35,622 bases of DNA from Bacteroidales bacterium (lineage in GTDB: Bacteria > Bacteroidota > Bacteroidia > Bacteroidales > UBA12077), in assembly GCA_030635365.1 (NCBI GenBank), contig DAOVYZ010000001.1:1-35622 (forward strand). Direction: 5' to 3'. Below the pieces are notes generated by a model. It was not told the origin of the DNA, ran no database searches, and saw only the letters and a program-made list of their open reading frames with translations. Below, in pieces: positions 13,089-20,080 of this stretch (positions within the stretch are counted from its first letter, which is position 1; each line of letters begins with the position of its first letter). Made by a program: the position numbers and the translations under genes.

Positions 13089-14159
13089 ATGAGTAATATT
13101 AAAAAAGCGTTAGTGCCAGACCTGAAAAATAAAAAGGTCGAAGATATTGTACAATTAGTACAAAATGTCTATGATAATAATGGATTATCAACTGAATTAG
13201 AACTTCAGTTCATTCAGCTAAAGATAAATGAAAGCCCTCAGCTTTTGAGAGCTGTAAAAGCAAATCCTGAAAGCCTGTATAATTCAATCTTACAAGCTGC
13301 CGAAAGTGGTTTATCTCTTAATCCACAATGGCAGGAGGGATATTTTGTGCCGTATAACATGAAAGTTGATGGAAAAGAAGTTCCTACAGTTACATTTTCA
13401 CCAATGTACAGAGGTAAAAAAAAGCTACTTATTTCCAAAGGAATTGTAAAGAATATCCTTACTGAATTGGTTTATGAAGGTGAGGAGTGGGATGAGAAAA
13501 TTAATAATGGTGTTCGTGAGATTCATCATATACCAAATAGTTTTAAGCGAGCAGACCATACAAAAATAATTGGTGGTTATGCAATCATTATTTTAAACAA
13601 TGATGAAAAGCAATATGTAGTAAAAGGCCGGGATTATTTCGAGCGATGTTTGGCAGCAAGCAAAAGGAAAATGAATGGTAAAACTTCACCAGCATGGAGA
13701 GATTGGTACGATCAAATGTGTAAAAAATGTCTTATAAATGCCGCTGATTCTGAAATCCCAAAAATTGGCGTTAATGCTAAGGTGACTCAATTATTAAATG
13801 ACATTAATACAAATGATGTTGATTATGTTGATGTGACTGATGAAAAAACAGGAAAATTACCAGAACCTAAAAAGAAGCTCTCCATGCATGAATTTTCTGA
13901 TTTGATTGATAAGCTATTACGATATGAAATTTCATTGAAATCGGCACGCCAAAAGTACAAAGGATATGATTTTACCGATAAACTAAAAGATGAAATTAAA
14001 AAAGCCGGAACTATAACCGATGAACGATTAACCGAAATAATTAACTTGGTTATTGCTGATAAAAAAGAACTTACTCATTTCGAGTTCTATCTTGATGAAA
14101 TCCAATTTGAAACGCTTAAGAATGCAATTGTTGATCATACCATGCAAAATGAAAAATAA
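13089..14159 (+). CDS. recT: RecT family single-strand DNA annealing protein
   Basis: A 356-aa protein. The core (residues 40-235) has the RecT pattern: ESLYNSILQAAESGLSLNP (the conserved 'A...GL.P' helix), YFVPYN and VTFSPMYRGKKKL strands, and PAWRDWYDQMCKKCLIN with AADSE before the C-terminal helices. It coats single-stranded DNA and anneals complementary strands after resection by the nuclease at 11648. The region after residue 255 is an extra Lys/Glu-rich, helical C-terminal extension of about 100 residues, absent from the shortest RecT proteins. Own promoter box at 13052; its end overlaps the next small gene. Confidence 0.9.
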   Translation: MSNIKKALVPDLKNKKVEDIVQLVQNVYDNNGLSTELELQFIQLKINESPQLLRAVKANPESLYNSILQAAESGLSLNPQWQEGYFVPYNMKVDGKEVPTVTFSPMYRGKKKLLISKGIVKNILTELVYEGEEWDEKINNGVREIHHIPNSFKRADHTKIIGGYAIIILNNDEKQYVVKGRDYFERCLAASKRKMNGKTSPAWRDWYDQMCKKCLINAADSEIPKIGVNAKVTQLLNDINTNDVDYVDVTDEKTGKLPEPKKKLSMHEFSDLIDKLLRYEISLKSARQKYKGYDFTDKLKDEIKKAGTITDERLTEIINLVIADKKELTHFEFYLDEIQFETLKNAIVDHTMQNEK

Positions 14160-14319
14160 ACTATTAACCGTCAAACAATATGCTGAAGTTGAGGGAGTCT
14201 CGACTTCGGCTATTTATAACCGTATCAAAAGAGGGACACTAATTAAGGTCTTCAGATATGGAATTACGTTTGTATTTTTTCGAGAAGATAAGACAATTAA
14301 GAAACCAAGAATAAAATAA
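14149..14319 (+). CDS. 56-aa helix-turn-helix protein
   Basis: A small basic protein starting MKNKLLTVKQYAEVEGVSTS, with a MerR/excisionase-like helix-turn-helix (TVKQYAEVEGVSTSAIYNRI) and a short wing with RYGITFVFF. The ATG at 14149 lies in an A-rich context and overlaps the end of the annealase gene by 11 nt; an upstream in-frame ATG at 14053 lies deep in that gene and is rejected. It probably binds DNA; target unknown. Confidence 0.7.
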   Translation: MKNKLLTVKQYAEVEGVSTSAIYNRIKRGTLIKVFRYGITFVFFREDKTIKKPRIK

Positions 14320-14330
14320 AATATTTTGAT

Positions 14331-14546
14331 ATGGAAACAACAATTACAATTTACACTCAAAGCAGCCGACAAATAAAGGCTTACAAAAAAGTGAAAAAAG
14401 TAATTCTTTCTTGTAACAAAAAAGAACAAATTAAAGGTGCGAAACGGATGGTATTTTTATTCCATGCAAAATTCAGGTCATTATATTTCTATATGAAATT
14501 AATAGATTTTTTAAACCACAAAGAACGTGAATTTGAACAGAATTAA
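14331..14546 (+). CDS. Basic hypothetical protein
   Basis: A 71-aa, strongly Lys/Arg-rich protein. Residues 15-45 form a basic helical stretch, followed by an aromatic segment SLYFYMKLIDFL. I do not recognise it. It sits between a helix-turn-helix gene and the adenine methylase, 11 nt after the former. Nucleic acid binding is possible on charge grounds only. Confidence 0.55.
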   Translation: METTITIYTQSSRQIKAYKKVKKVILSCNKKEQIKGAKRMVFLFHAKFRSLYFYMKLIDFLNHKEREFEQN

Positions 14547-14601
14547 AAATAACACCTCCGAATAAAGGATTTAACTATGATATTAAAGCGATTGTAAGGA
14601 A

Positions 14602-15375
14602 ATGATATTAAGAAGATTAGGAAATAAAAAGAAATTAGCCAAACAAATCCAGGCATACTTTCCACCGCATAAAATTTATATTGAACCATTTTTTGGCGCC
14701 GGTGGTATGTTTTTTAATAAGCCAAAAGCAAAATATAATATTGTGAATGATTTGGATTCAGATGTATTTAATTTGTTTCAAGTGGTAATGAATCAAAAAG
14801 AAGAACTTGAAAAAGCTTTTTATATTATGCCTATTCATTCTGATTTATTGGAGTACTGGAAAAATAATTTAGAAACTGACCCGATTAAAAAAGCTTTAAG
14901 ATTTTTATTTTTGAGTAATTTTACATTAATGGGTCAGAGAGGAAATTTAAGATTTGGCGAAAGACAAGATAAGAATATGTTTTATGAAAATATAAATGAC
15001 ACTTTTAAAAAATTGGAATCTGTTCAATTTAATAATTGTGGTTTTAAAAATATATTTAATAAAATAGAAATAAGGGATAATACCATACAAGATATATTTA
15101 TTTATTTAGATCCACCATATTTGCATTTAGATGATAAACGGCCCTATAATGGGCATAATTTCACAGAATCCGATTCTATTGACTTATTCGAAGAACTTGA
15201 ACAAACAGGTTGCAAATTCGCATACTCAGAATTTAACAATCCTTTTATTTTAGATCAGGCCAAACAAAGAAATTTAAACATAATTTATATAGGCGAAAGG
15301 CAAAATTTGAAGAATCGCAGAACTGAAATATTAGTAACTAATTATCAAAATCAACAAAAAACTATTGATTTCTAA
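14602..15375 (+). CDS. D12 class N6-adenine DNA methyltransferase (Dam-like)
   Basis: A 257-aa enzyme that transfers methyl from S-adenosylmethionine to adenine in DNA. Motif X-like LRRLGNKKKL is at residues 3-12, motif I IEPFFGAGGMFF at 27-38, NDLD in motif II, and the catalytic motif IV LDPPY near 169-173. The order X-I-IV fits the alpha (D12/Dam) class, and 257 aa is normal for it. No restriction enzyme gene lies nearby, so it is an orphan methylase, likely protecting phage DNA from host restriction or marking its DNA (inference). The start has AGGAA a few bases upstream. It lies just before the DnaA-domain gene. Confidence 0.92.
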   Translation: MILRRLGNKKKLAKQIQAYFPPHKIYIEPFFGAGGMFFNKPKAKYNIVNDLDSDVFNLFQVVMNQKEELEKAFYIMPIHSDLLEYWKNNLETDPIKKALRFLFLSNFTLMGQRGNLRFGERQDKNMFYENINDTFKKLESVQFNNCGFKNIFNKIEIRDNTIQDIFIYLDPPYLHLDDKRPYNGHNFTESDSIDLFEELEQTGCKFAYSEFNNPFILDQAKQRNLNIIYIGERQNLKNRRTEILVTNYQNQQKTIDF

Positions 15376-15394
15376 TGACAATTGAAGCAATATT

Positions 15395-15793
15395 ATGGAA
15401 ACTAAAATTATATATCTAGTATTGAGTGTATTCGGATTGTCTTATGAAGCTGTTTTTATAATAGGTAGAAAGTCAAGAAAACGAGAATTGGTAATATGTA
15501 GACAAACCATACATTATTTTATACATGAAAAAACCAAATATACACTTGGCGAAATTGGAAACCTAGCGGGCGGAAAAGATCATGCAACGGTCTTGCATTC
15601 AATTAAGTCGATAAAAGCTATTAAATCTACTAATTTCAGGCCTTATTCTGATTATATAAAATACATACTAAGTCAAATTAATTACAGTTACTGGGATTAT
15701 ATTACAGATTTAAACAAACCTATTAAAATCAAGTACCCAAAGATAGCAACTAAGAATTATATATTTTATGAACATTCAAATTTAATAATTTAA
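15395..15793 (+). CDS. Stand-alone DnaA domain IV (DnaA-box-binding) protein
   Basis: A 132-aa protein. Residues 5-100 match the DNA-binding domain IV of the bacterial initiator DnaA: RKSRKRELVICRQTIHYFI followed by TLGEIGNLAGGKDHATVLHS, the DnaA signature in which the GGKDHATV part contacts the DNA box. The ATPase domain is absent. It could recruit or block initiation at DnaA boxes on host or phage DNA, or serve as a transcription regulator. About 30 residues follow the domain. The neighbours are the adenine methylase and small early genes, and the replication initiator lies about 700 bp downstream. Confidence 0.85.
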   Translation: METKIIYLVLSVFGLSYEAVFIIGRKSRKRELVICRQTIHYFIHEKTKYTLGEIGNLAGGKDHATVLHSIKSIKAIKSTNFRPYSDYIKYILSQINYSYWDYITDLNKPIKIKYPKIATKNYIFYEHSNLII

Positions 15794-15803
15794 AATTAGA
15801 ATT

Positions 15804-16061
15804 ATGTTACATGCAAGAGAAGATTACAACAGAATCCAAGACCCGGAAAATAAGATTGGTGAAAATGAGCCTGTTTTTATAGTAAGGGCAAAAGACTCAT
15901 TTTCAACTCATACCATGCTAGCCTGGGCAGATGCTGTATTGTTTGAAGGACAATTAAAAAATGATAATAAATTAAAAGCAATGGCAGGTATGGTTTATGA
16001 ACACGTAAAAAAAACAATTGAATGGCAAAATGAAAACGGATGTAAAAATCCTGATTTATAA
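15804..16061 (+). CDS. Conserved small phage protein
   Basis: An 85-aa protein starting MLHAREDYNRIQDPENKIGE with EPVFIVRAKDSFS and a helical C-terminal half (TMLAWADAVLFEG...). I know this pattern from Bacteroidota phages and prophages, where it sits near replication genes, but no function has been assigned to my knowledge. It lies 10 nt after the DnaA-domain gene. Confidence 0.7.
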   Translation: MLHAREDYNRIQDPENKIGENEPVFIVRAKDSFSTHTMLAWADAVLFEGQLKNDNKLKAMAGMVYEHVKKTIEWQNENGCKNPDL

Positions 16062-16097
16062 CGATTAATCAACTAAATTGTAATTAATATATTTATT

Positions 16098-16385
16098 ATG
16101 AAACCAGTACCATTTAAACATCAAAATACTACATTTGCTAAAGATCAGCCAGAATATATGCCTTTACCAGCTTTAAAATTAGAGGGAGATGAAGGTCATG
16201 TTATTTCATGTTGGAAATTATCATTAAGGGAAAGAATTAAAGTTTTGTTTTTTGGTCGTATATGGCTTGATCTGTTAAGTTTTAACAAACCATTGACGCC
16301 TAGTTTTATGTCGGTAAACAGAAAAGCTGTTTTTTCTCATCCTGATGATTCAATTAAATGGTATAAGAAGCTATTAATTAAATAA
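16098..16385 (+). CDS. Conserved small phage protein
   Basis: A 95-aa protein with HVISCWKLSLRERIKVLFFGRIWLDLLSF in two adjoining helical/amphipathic segments and a following LTPSFMSVNRK. Proteins with this 'CWKLS..ERIKVLF.GRIWL' pattern are common in Bacteroidota phages; the role is unknown. The amphipathic segment might lie on the membrane. It is the last gene before RNA element B. Confidence 0.7.
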   Translation: MKPVPFKHQNTTFAKDQPEYMPLPALKLEGDEGHVISCWKLSLRERIKVLFFGRIWLDLLSFNKPLTPSFMSVNRKAVFSHPDDSIKWYKKLLIK

Positions 16386-16400
16386 TTTTTATTATATTTG
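16386..16400 (+). promoter_or_regulatory. Promoter of RNA element B
   Basis: A T-rich stretch leads into TATATTTG (16393-16400), immediately after the preceding stop codon. Transcription should begin near 16406. The position relative to the RNA structure matches elements A and C. Confidence 0.6.
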
Positions 16401-16405
16401 CATTA

Positions 16406-16500
16406 TGACTTCAAAACTCTCACATATCAAGAAAACATTTTTAAAGCATGGTTGATTTTAGGCTCGTGAGAGTGCCTATTGTTGGCTGTGCTTTGTTTAT
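16406..16500 (+). ncRNA. RNA element B: pseudoknot plus long hairpin
   Basis: ACTCTCAC (16416-16423) is followed by a long imperfect hairpin, 16443-16463 paired with 16474-16494: 19 of 21 positions pair, six of them G-U type, with two T-T mismatches. The 10-nt loop contains GTGAGAGT (16466-16473), the exact complement of ACTCTCAC, so a pseudoknot can form. A loose T-rich tract follows. The inner AGGC/GCCT stem is shared with element C. It ends about 10 nt before the replication initiator ATG, so it may be an attenuating leader of that gene or a separate small RNA. Confidence 0.68.
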
Positions 16501-16509
16501 TTAATCCTT

Positions 16510-17256
16510 ATGAATCAAGGTTTTATTTTGCTGCATAGAAAGTTTATGTCCTGGGAGTGGTATCAGGATAAAAATACAAAAATCTTATTCATTCATTGTC
16601 TTCTAAATGCAAATTTTGAGGAGAAAACATGGCAAGGAATCACAATTAAAAGAGGTCAATTTTTCACCTCAATAAATCACTTATCAATTGATCTTAAAAT
16701 GTCAATTAAGGAAATTAGGACTGCTTTAAAAAAATTACAAAAAACAAATGAAATTGTTCAAAAAGGGGCAAGCAATGGGACAATGATAACAGTTTGTAAA
16801 TATGATAGTTATCAAGAAAAACAAAAACCAAAGGGCAAACGAAGGGCAAGCGAGGGGCAAGGCAAGGGCAAGCGAGGGGCAACAACTAACAATGATAAAC
16901 AATTAAACAATGATAACAATGTAAACAATAAAGATATATTATTCACTTATGAAAATTTCATTTTTCTTTTCAATGAAATAACAAAACGAAACTTCAAAGG
17001 AGATTCAAAAAGCGAAGGCCATTTTAACCAAAGAATTAAAAAATACAATGGTGCTGAGTTTGGAATTGCAATTCGTAATGCTTTTAATGATGAATATTTA
17101 CGCCAAAATCCAAAATATCTTACACCGGAATACATAACCAGGGAAAACCAGATTGAAAAATGGTTAAATGTGGTTGAGGGAGAAGAAACCAACGGCAAAT
17201 TTAAAAAACCTGATTTTGAAAAAATAAAAGAATATGGACGAAAACTAAACAAATGA
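16510..17256 (+). CDS. DnaD-like replication initiation protein with internal iterons
   Basis: A 248-aa protein. Residues 1-100 form a winged-helix region of the phage replication-initiator type (LHRKFMSWEWYQD, KRGQFFTSINHLS, KEIRTALKKLQKTNEI). Residues 105-140 are a low-complexity Lys/Gly then Asn/Asp linker, and residues 145-235 match the conserved phage C-terminal domain with FNEITKRNFKG and YLTPEYITRENQIEKWLN. It should bind the origin and help load the host helicase; no phage helicase or polymerase is present. The linker DNA holds five 11-bp iterons and AT-rich repeats (16833-16941), so the gene probably contains its own origin, as in lambda O. It overlaps the next gene by ATGA. Confidence 0.82.
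   Translation: MNQGFILLHRKFMSWEWYQDKNTKILFIHCLLNANFEEKTWQGITIKRGQFFTSINHLSIDLKMSIKEIRTALKKLQKTNEIVQKGASNGTMITVCKYDSYQEKQKPKGKRRASEGQGKGKRGATTNNDKQLNNDNNVNNKDILFTYENFIFLFNEITKRNFKGDSKSEGHFNQRIKKYNGAEFGIAIRNAFNDEYLRQNPKYLTPEYITRENQIEKWLNVVEGEETNGKFKKPDFEKIKEYGRKLNK
16833..16883 (+). repeat. Five 11-bp GGGCAA iterons (candidate origin)
   Basis: Units begin at 16833, 16844, 16855, 16866 and 16877, each starting GGGCAA; units 2 and 4 are identical (GGGCAAGCGAG), and the fifth is partial. The period is exactly 11 bp, about one helical turn. As 11 is not a multiple of three, successive copies fall in different codon phases, so the DNA rather than the protein is what is repeated. The stretch is strikingly G-rich against its AT-rich surroundings. 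Confidence 0.85.
16888..16941 (+). repeat. AT-rich 18-bp repeats, candidate DNA unwinding element
   Basis: AACAATGATAA occurs at 16888 and 16906, and a third, shorter match (AACAAT) at 16924, giving an 18-bp period. The stretch is almost free of G and C and follows directly on the iterons, the arrangement of a lambda-type origin. Confidence 0.65.
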
Positions 17257-17969
17257 AAACTACAAATATCAGACTATTAGATGAAAACCAAATAAATGAT
17301 TTATCTTCAGAACTATTTGAATATATTTGCGGCGTTTATGATATTAAAGCACCTGATGAAAAATTTTATCACTATTTCATTACTTACATGAAAAAGTATT
17401 TTGGTTTCATGACTTTTGAGCAATTAGAATCTGCTTTTGAATTAAATTCTTTAAACTATTTAGATAACTTCCTGCAAAAAATTGGACAAAGGCCAGACAA
17501 TAAAATTAAGTCATTTAATATACCAGATTTAGTCAAGATAATAAATGCTTACAATAATTATAAAGGAATTCAAAAAAGTGATTCAACAGATATTTACAAT
17601 CCATTTACAAAAAAATCAGAGCCAGGGGGAGCTAAAATATTAACCGAAAAGCAAAAGCATGAATCTATGAATAATTGGTGTGATCGTTTATGCCAAATAT
17701 TTGAAAAGTACCGTGATGAATTTGAAAAAACTACAATAGCTATTCCTTTGTTCACTTGCCAGATATTAGCTAAAAATGGGGCTTTGGATTATAAAGATAT
17801 TGATATGACAGAAAAAACCATTAGTATTAAAATAGGAAAATATCAGGGAAGTAATTCAAATGAAGATTTAATTTATAAAACTTTTGATAAAATTATTCAG
17901 GATCAAAAACATGTTGAAGATTATCTAAAACATCAAAGAAGTAAATATTCACAAGAAATGCCTTATTGA
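17253..17969 (+). CDS. Hypothetical protein coupled to the replication initiator
   Basis: A 238-aa, mainly helical protein I cannot assign. It starts within the stop of the initiator gene (ATGA, 17253-17256), so the two are coupled, which suggests a role in replication such as a helicase loader; no Walker A motif is present, so a DnaC/DnaI-type ATPase is unlikely. A central RPDNKIKSFNIPDLVKIINAY segment and a C-terminal Lys/Asp-rich helix are notable. A 50-codon open frame without ATG overlaps its end and runs on (17929-18081). Confidence 0.65.
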   Translation: MKTTNIRLLDENQINDLSSELFEYICGVYDIKAPDEKFYHYFITYMKKYFGFMTFEQLESAFELNSLNYLDNFLQKIGQRPDNKIKSFNIPDLVKIINAYNNYKGIQKSDSTDIYNPFTKKSEPGGAKILTEKQKHESMNNWCDRLCQIFEKYRDEFEKTTIAIPLFTCQILAKNGALDYKDIDMTEKTISIKIGKYQGSNSNEDLIYKTFDKIIQDQKHVEDYLKHQRSKYSQEMPY

Positions 17970-18081
17970 TTATAACAACTGTTATAATTATTTAAACTAT
18001 AAGGTTTTAGAATTAATATCTGAACTTGAAAAATTCACAAAAGTTAAACAAAAGAAAAATTTAAAACGATTATTGAAATAA
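17929..18081 (+). pseudogene. Open +1 frame without ATG after the coupled replication gene
   Basis: An open frame of 50 codons, in the +1 frame relative to the upstream gene, ends at TAA 18079-18081, two bases before the next ATG. Its C-terminal part (LNYKVLELISELEKFTK, then KKNLKRLLK) looks like real protein, but the frame has no ATG, GTG or TTG in a useful place. It may be a remnant of a small gene that lost its start, a gene with an ATT start, or a frameshifted tail of the upstream gene. The other two frames here are closed. Confidence 0.35.
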
Positions 18082-18083
18082 AA

Positions 18084-18407
18084 ATGATTAATTTTGATTT
18101 AGATAGTTCTAGTTTCCACCGAATAAATATTATGAGTTTGGTAATAGAAATTAAACAAGAAGCGGAAATAAGTAACCGGGAATTAATGAAATATATGGAG
18201 TCGATGAAATCAAAAAAACCAGAAGATTATTACTGGTTAAAAGATAGATTTCACTTGATGAAAACATTTAGGGAGCAAGTCTGGCATTTTAAAACGTCAG
18301 CTTTTATGCTCTCAAAAAGGGAATTAAAAGATTTTGAAATGCTCGATTTACTAAAAGAATGTAACAAAATACAAAGTTCACTATTGAAAAAATTAAATAA
18401 AACTTGA
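18084..18407 (+). CDS. Hypothetical helical protein
   Basis: A 107-aa protein, mostly helical and charged, with EISNRELMKYMESMKSKK and a C-terminal CNKIQSSLLKKLN. It is unrecognised. It lies in a run of small genes between replication and packaging modules and follows the preceding open frame by 2 nt. An internal ATG at codon 17 is possible. Confidence 0.6.
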   Translation: MINFDLDSSSFHRINIMSLVIEIKQEAEISNRELMKYMESMKSKKPEDYYWLKDRFHLMKTFREQVWHFKTSAFMLSKRELKDFEMLDLLKECNKIQSSLLKKLNKT

Positions 18408-18409
18408 TT

Positions 18410-18550
18410 ATGGAAAAATTTTATTTTAAATACAGAGATTCTGAAATATGCAAAACTAAAGATTATTTTATTGATTATATGAAAAATAATAATCTTAATG
18501 AGATTGAAGTCTATAAAGCTGAACCCGAAAAAGTAACGGGCATAGTTTAA
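18410..18550 (+). CDS. 46-aa hypothetical protein
   Basis: A 46-aa acidic protein (begins MEKFYFKYRDSEICKTKDYF) starting 2 nt after the preceding stop. The tight packing and even amino acid use support a real gene. No family is recognised. Confidence 0.5.
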   Translation: MEKFYFKYRDSEICKTKDYFIDYMKNNNLNEIEVYKAEPEKVTGIV

Positions 18551-18553
18551 ATT

Positions 18554-18634
18554 ATGAACCTAGGAATAAAGTGTCATGACGTTGTAGATACCATAGTACA
18601 AGACTTTATATGTGTGGAGATAAAGTTAAATTAA
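18554..18634 (+). CDS. Possible 26-aa peptide
   Basis: A 26-codon frame starting 3 nt after the preceding stop, beginning MNLGIKCHDVVDT. Its packing between neighbours suggests translation, but the length is too short to be sure. Confidence 0.3.
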   Translation: MNLGIKCHDVVDTIVQDFICVEIKLN

Positions 18635-18651
18635 TACTTTAAATAAATGAT

Positions 18652-19167
18652 ATGAGTAGTAACCAACAATTTAAGGAATATAATATCAGATTAAAGAGAC
18701 AAGTAAAAGAATTAAAAGATATAAATATTTCATTAAGAAAACAAATAGTTTTTTTAAAAAATGCATTATCCAAAAAAACAATATTTAAACGAAAGCCTAA
18801 AAAACAAAGAATTATGAAAAACTTAAAAGATTTCGGAATCTTATCTGCTATCATGCTTTTTGGTGTTTTTGTAGGCTTTTTAATAGCTGATGATATTAAC
18901 CGGGATGATAACAGATTAAATGAACTGTATATCTCAGTAATAGAAAAAACAAATGATAGCCTTGAAACAGAATTAAAAGAGCTTAGAGAGTTCAAAAAGT
19001 ACGGAATTTCCATTGGTGATACTACAATTCAGGCTGTAACTAACTTAAAAATACAGGGTAAAGATCACAGGGTATTGCATATTGATAGAATTAACCCCGG
19101 CAAAAATTACTTCTATTATGTTTTACGTGAGAATGTTGCGGTTGAATTATATGTGATGAAATACTGA
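18652..19167 (+). CDS. Membrane-anchored coiled-coil protein
   Basis: A 171-aa protein. Residues 1-50 are a basic coiled coil (KRQVKELKDINISLRKQ), residues 60-80 a transmembrane helix (GILSAIMLFGVFVGFLIA), residues 85-120 an acidic coiled coil, and the remainder a small beta-rich domain. The topology would put the acidic coil and C-terminal domain outside the inner membrane. An internal ATG at 18814, just before the membrane helix, could give a shorter form. Function is unknown; a role in lysis control or superinfection defence can only be guessed. Confidence 0.65.
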   Translation: MSSNQQFKEYNIRLKRQVKELKDINISLRKQIVFLKNALSKKTIFKRKPKKQRIMKNLKDFGILSAIMLFGVFVGFLIADDINRDDNRLNELYISVIEKTNDSLETELKELREFKKYGISIGDTTIQAVTNLKIQGKDHRVLHIDRINPGKNYFYYVLRENVAVELYVMKY

Positions 19168-19182
19168 TAAATCAAAATTTTG

Positions 19183-19190
19183 TATATTTG
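19183..19190 (+). promoter_or_regulatory. Promoter box TATATTTG
   Basis: TTTTG directly followed by TATATTTG (19178-19190), the same extended sequence as the promoter of RNA element C. It lies 25 nt before ATG 19216 and would drive the run of membrane protein genes and possibly the terminase genes. Confidence 0.6.
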
Positions 19191-19215
19191 TCCATTATTA
19201 ACTAAAATTTTTATC

Positions 19216-19392
19216 ATGGATGATTTAATCAAACGCTTGACAAATTGGACATCAACTATTATCGGAACTATTGTATTTATGGTAGCGGCTTTTCTATTTT
19301 TTGAGATTATTACACCTACTTTAATTTGGCATACTATTGTGGAAATGCTAGCAATGTTTTGCGGTGTCGTTCTTATTTTTTCAAGATTGTAA
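19216..19392 (+). CDS. Small membrane protein, two transmembrane helices
   Basis: A 58-aa protein with two membrane helices (about residues 12-30 and 36-56) separated by a short loop. A longer in-frame reading from TTG 19180 is rejected because it would cover the promoter box. Small two-helix proteins like this can act as holins, but no lysin lies next to it. Confidence 0.6.
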   Translation: MDDLIKRLTNWTSTIIGTIVFMVAAFLFFEIITPTLIWHTIVEMLAMFCGVVLIFSRL

Positions 19393-19395
19393 GGC

Positions 19396-19518
19396 ATGAA
19401 TGAAATAATTCCAGGTATATTAATATTTATAGCAATAATACTCACATTTTTTATGCCTGCATGGTTGGAAATAATAGAACATAAAAAATGGATGAAGAAA
19501 AATAATATAAAGCCATGA
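19396..19518 (+). CDS. 40-aa single-pass membrane peptide
   Basis: A 40-aa protein with one membrane helix (IIPGILIFIAIILTFFMPAW) and a basic C-terminal tail. It starts 3 nt after the preceding stop and overlaps the next start by ATGA (19515-19518), which supports it as a real gene in a membrane-protein cluster. Confidence 0.55.
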   Translation: MNEIIPGILIFIAIILTFFMPAWLEIIEHKKWMKKNNIKP

Positions 19519-19724
19519 ACTTCGACTTCAAATATATTAAATTAGCATTGAATTTATTCTTTTTAGCTTTAATTAGCTATATGGGATTTGCATTGTTTAA
19601 TGCTGGGTCATTTAACCCAGTCGATTGGTATCCAAAATCACAAATATATTTTATTGTTGTTTTGATTTGCTGTGTATTGGCTTATATGGTTTTTTCAGCT
19701 GAATTACCGAAAAATAAAGAATAA
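19515..19724 (+). CDS. Small membrane protein, two transmembrane helices
   Basis: A 69-aa protein with helices around residues 9-29 and 43-62 and a short basic/acidic tail. It is translationally coupled to the 40-aa membrane peptide through ATGA. The leader ATAAAGCC before its ATG is close to the AATAAAGC motif seen at other starts. Function is unknown. Confidence 0.6.
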   Translation: MNFDFKYIKLALNLFFLALISYMGFALFNAGSFNPVDWYPKSQIYFIVVLICCVLAYMVFSAELPKNKE

Positions 19725-19728
19725 TGAT

Positions 19729-20079
19729 ATGGAATATAAAGCTATAAATAACGAACTTGAAGGAATTATGGATTATCAACACGATATTATGCAGGAATGT
19801 ATAGGTAAAATCATGCTAGATATTCAGGAAAAGAAAACGAATGTAATAAAAGAGCGGCTGAAGACTTTAAATATTGAAATTGATTTTAAGCACGAGAGAG
19901 AAAGAAGATTTAAATTAATAACTTGCGAAACAAGCAATGAATTATATTCTAATGAAACATACTATTATAATGATGGATCAAAAGAGGGTATTCGAATAGT
20001 TACTTTTACGGAAACTCCTCCGGAATATCCAAATGAATTTCAAAGAAGCGAAATTAATATAGGTTTTAATTATTATTAG
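19729..20079 (+). CDS. Hypothetical protein before the terminase genes
   Basis: A 116-aa protein with an N-terminal acidic helical half (NNELEGIMDYQHDIMQE) and a C-terminal beta-rich part with ETYYYNDGSKEGIRIVTFTE. The ATG at 19729 was chosen because an upstream in-frame ATG at 19672 lies inside the preceding gene. It ends one base before the small terminase start. No family is recognised. Confidence 0.6.
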   Translation: MEYKAINNELEGIMDYQHDIMQECIGKIMLDIQEKKTNVIKERLKTLNIEIDFKHERERRFKLITCETSNELYSNETYYYNDGSKEGIRIVTFTETPPEYPNEFQRSEINIGFNYY

Positions 20080-20080
20080 A

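Noticed and set aside
14053..14148. Longer N-terminus for the helix-turn-helix protein after recT
   Set aside because: The extra 32 residues overlap recT in another frame and look like shadow sequence; ATG 14149 has the right context.
13089..14159. Lambda Bet-type annealase
   Set aside because: The visible core pattern (AAESGLSLNP, then strands YFVPYN and SPMYRGKKKL) fits RecT rather than the Bet signature.
16833..16883. CRISPR array
   Set aside because: Units are 11 bp with no spacers and lie within a coding sequence; no cas gene is present anywhere in the window.
19180..19215. TTG start extending the two-helix membrane protein
   Set aside because: The extension would translate the TATATTTG promoter box.
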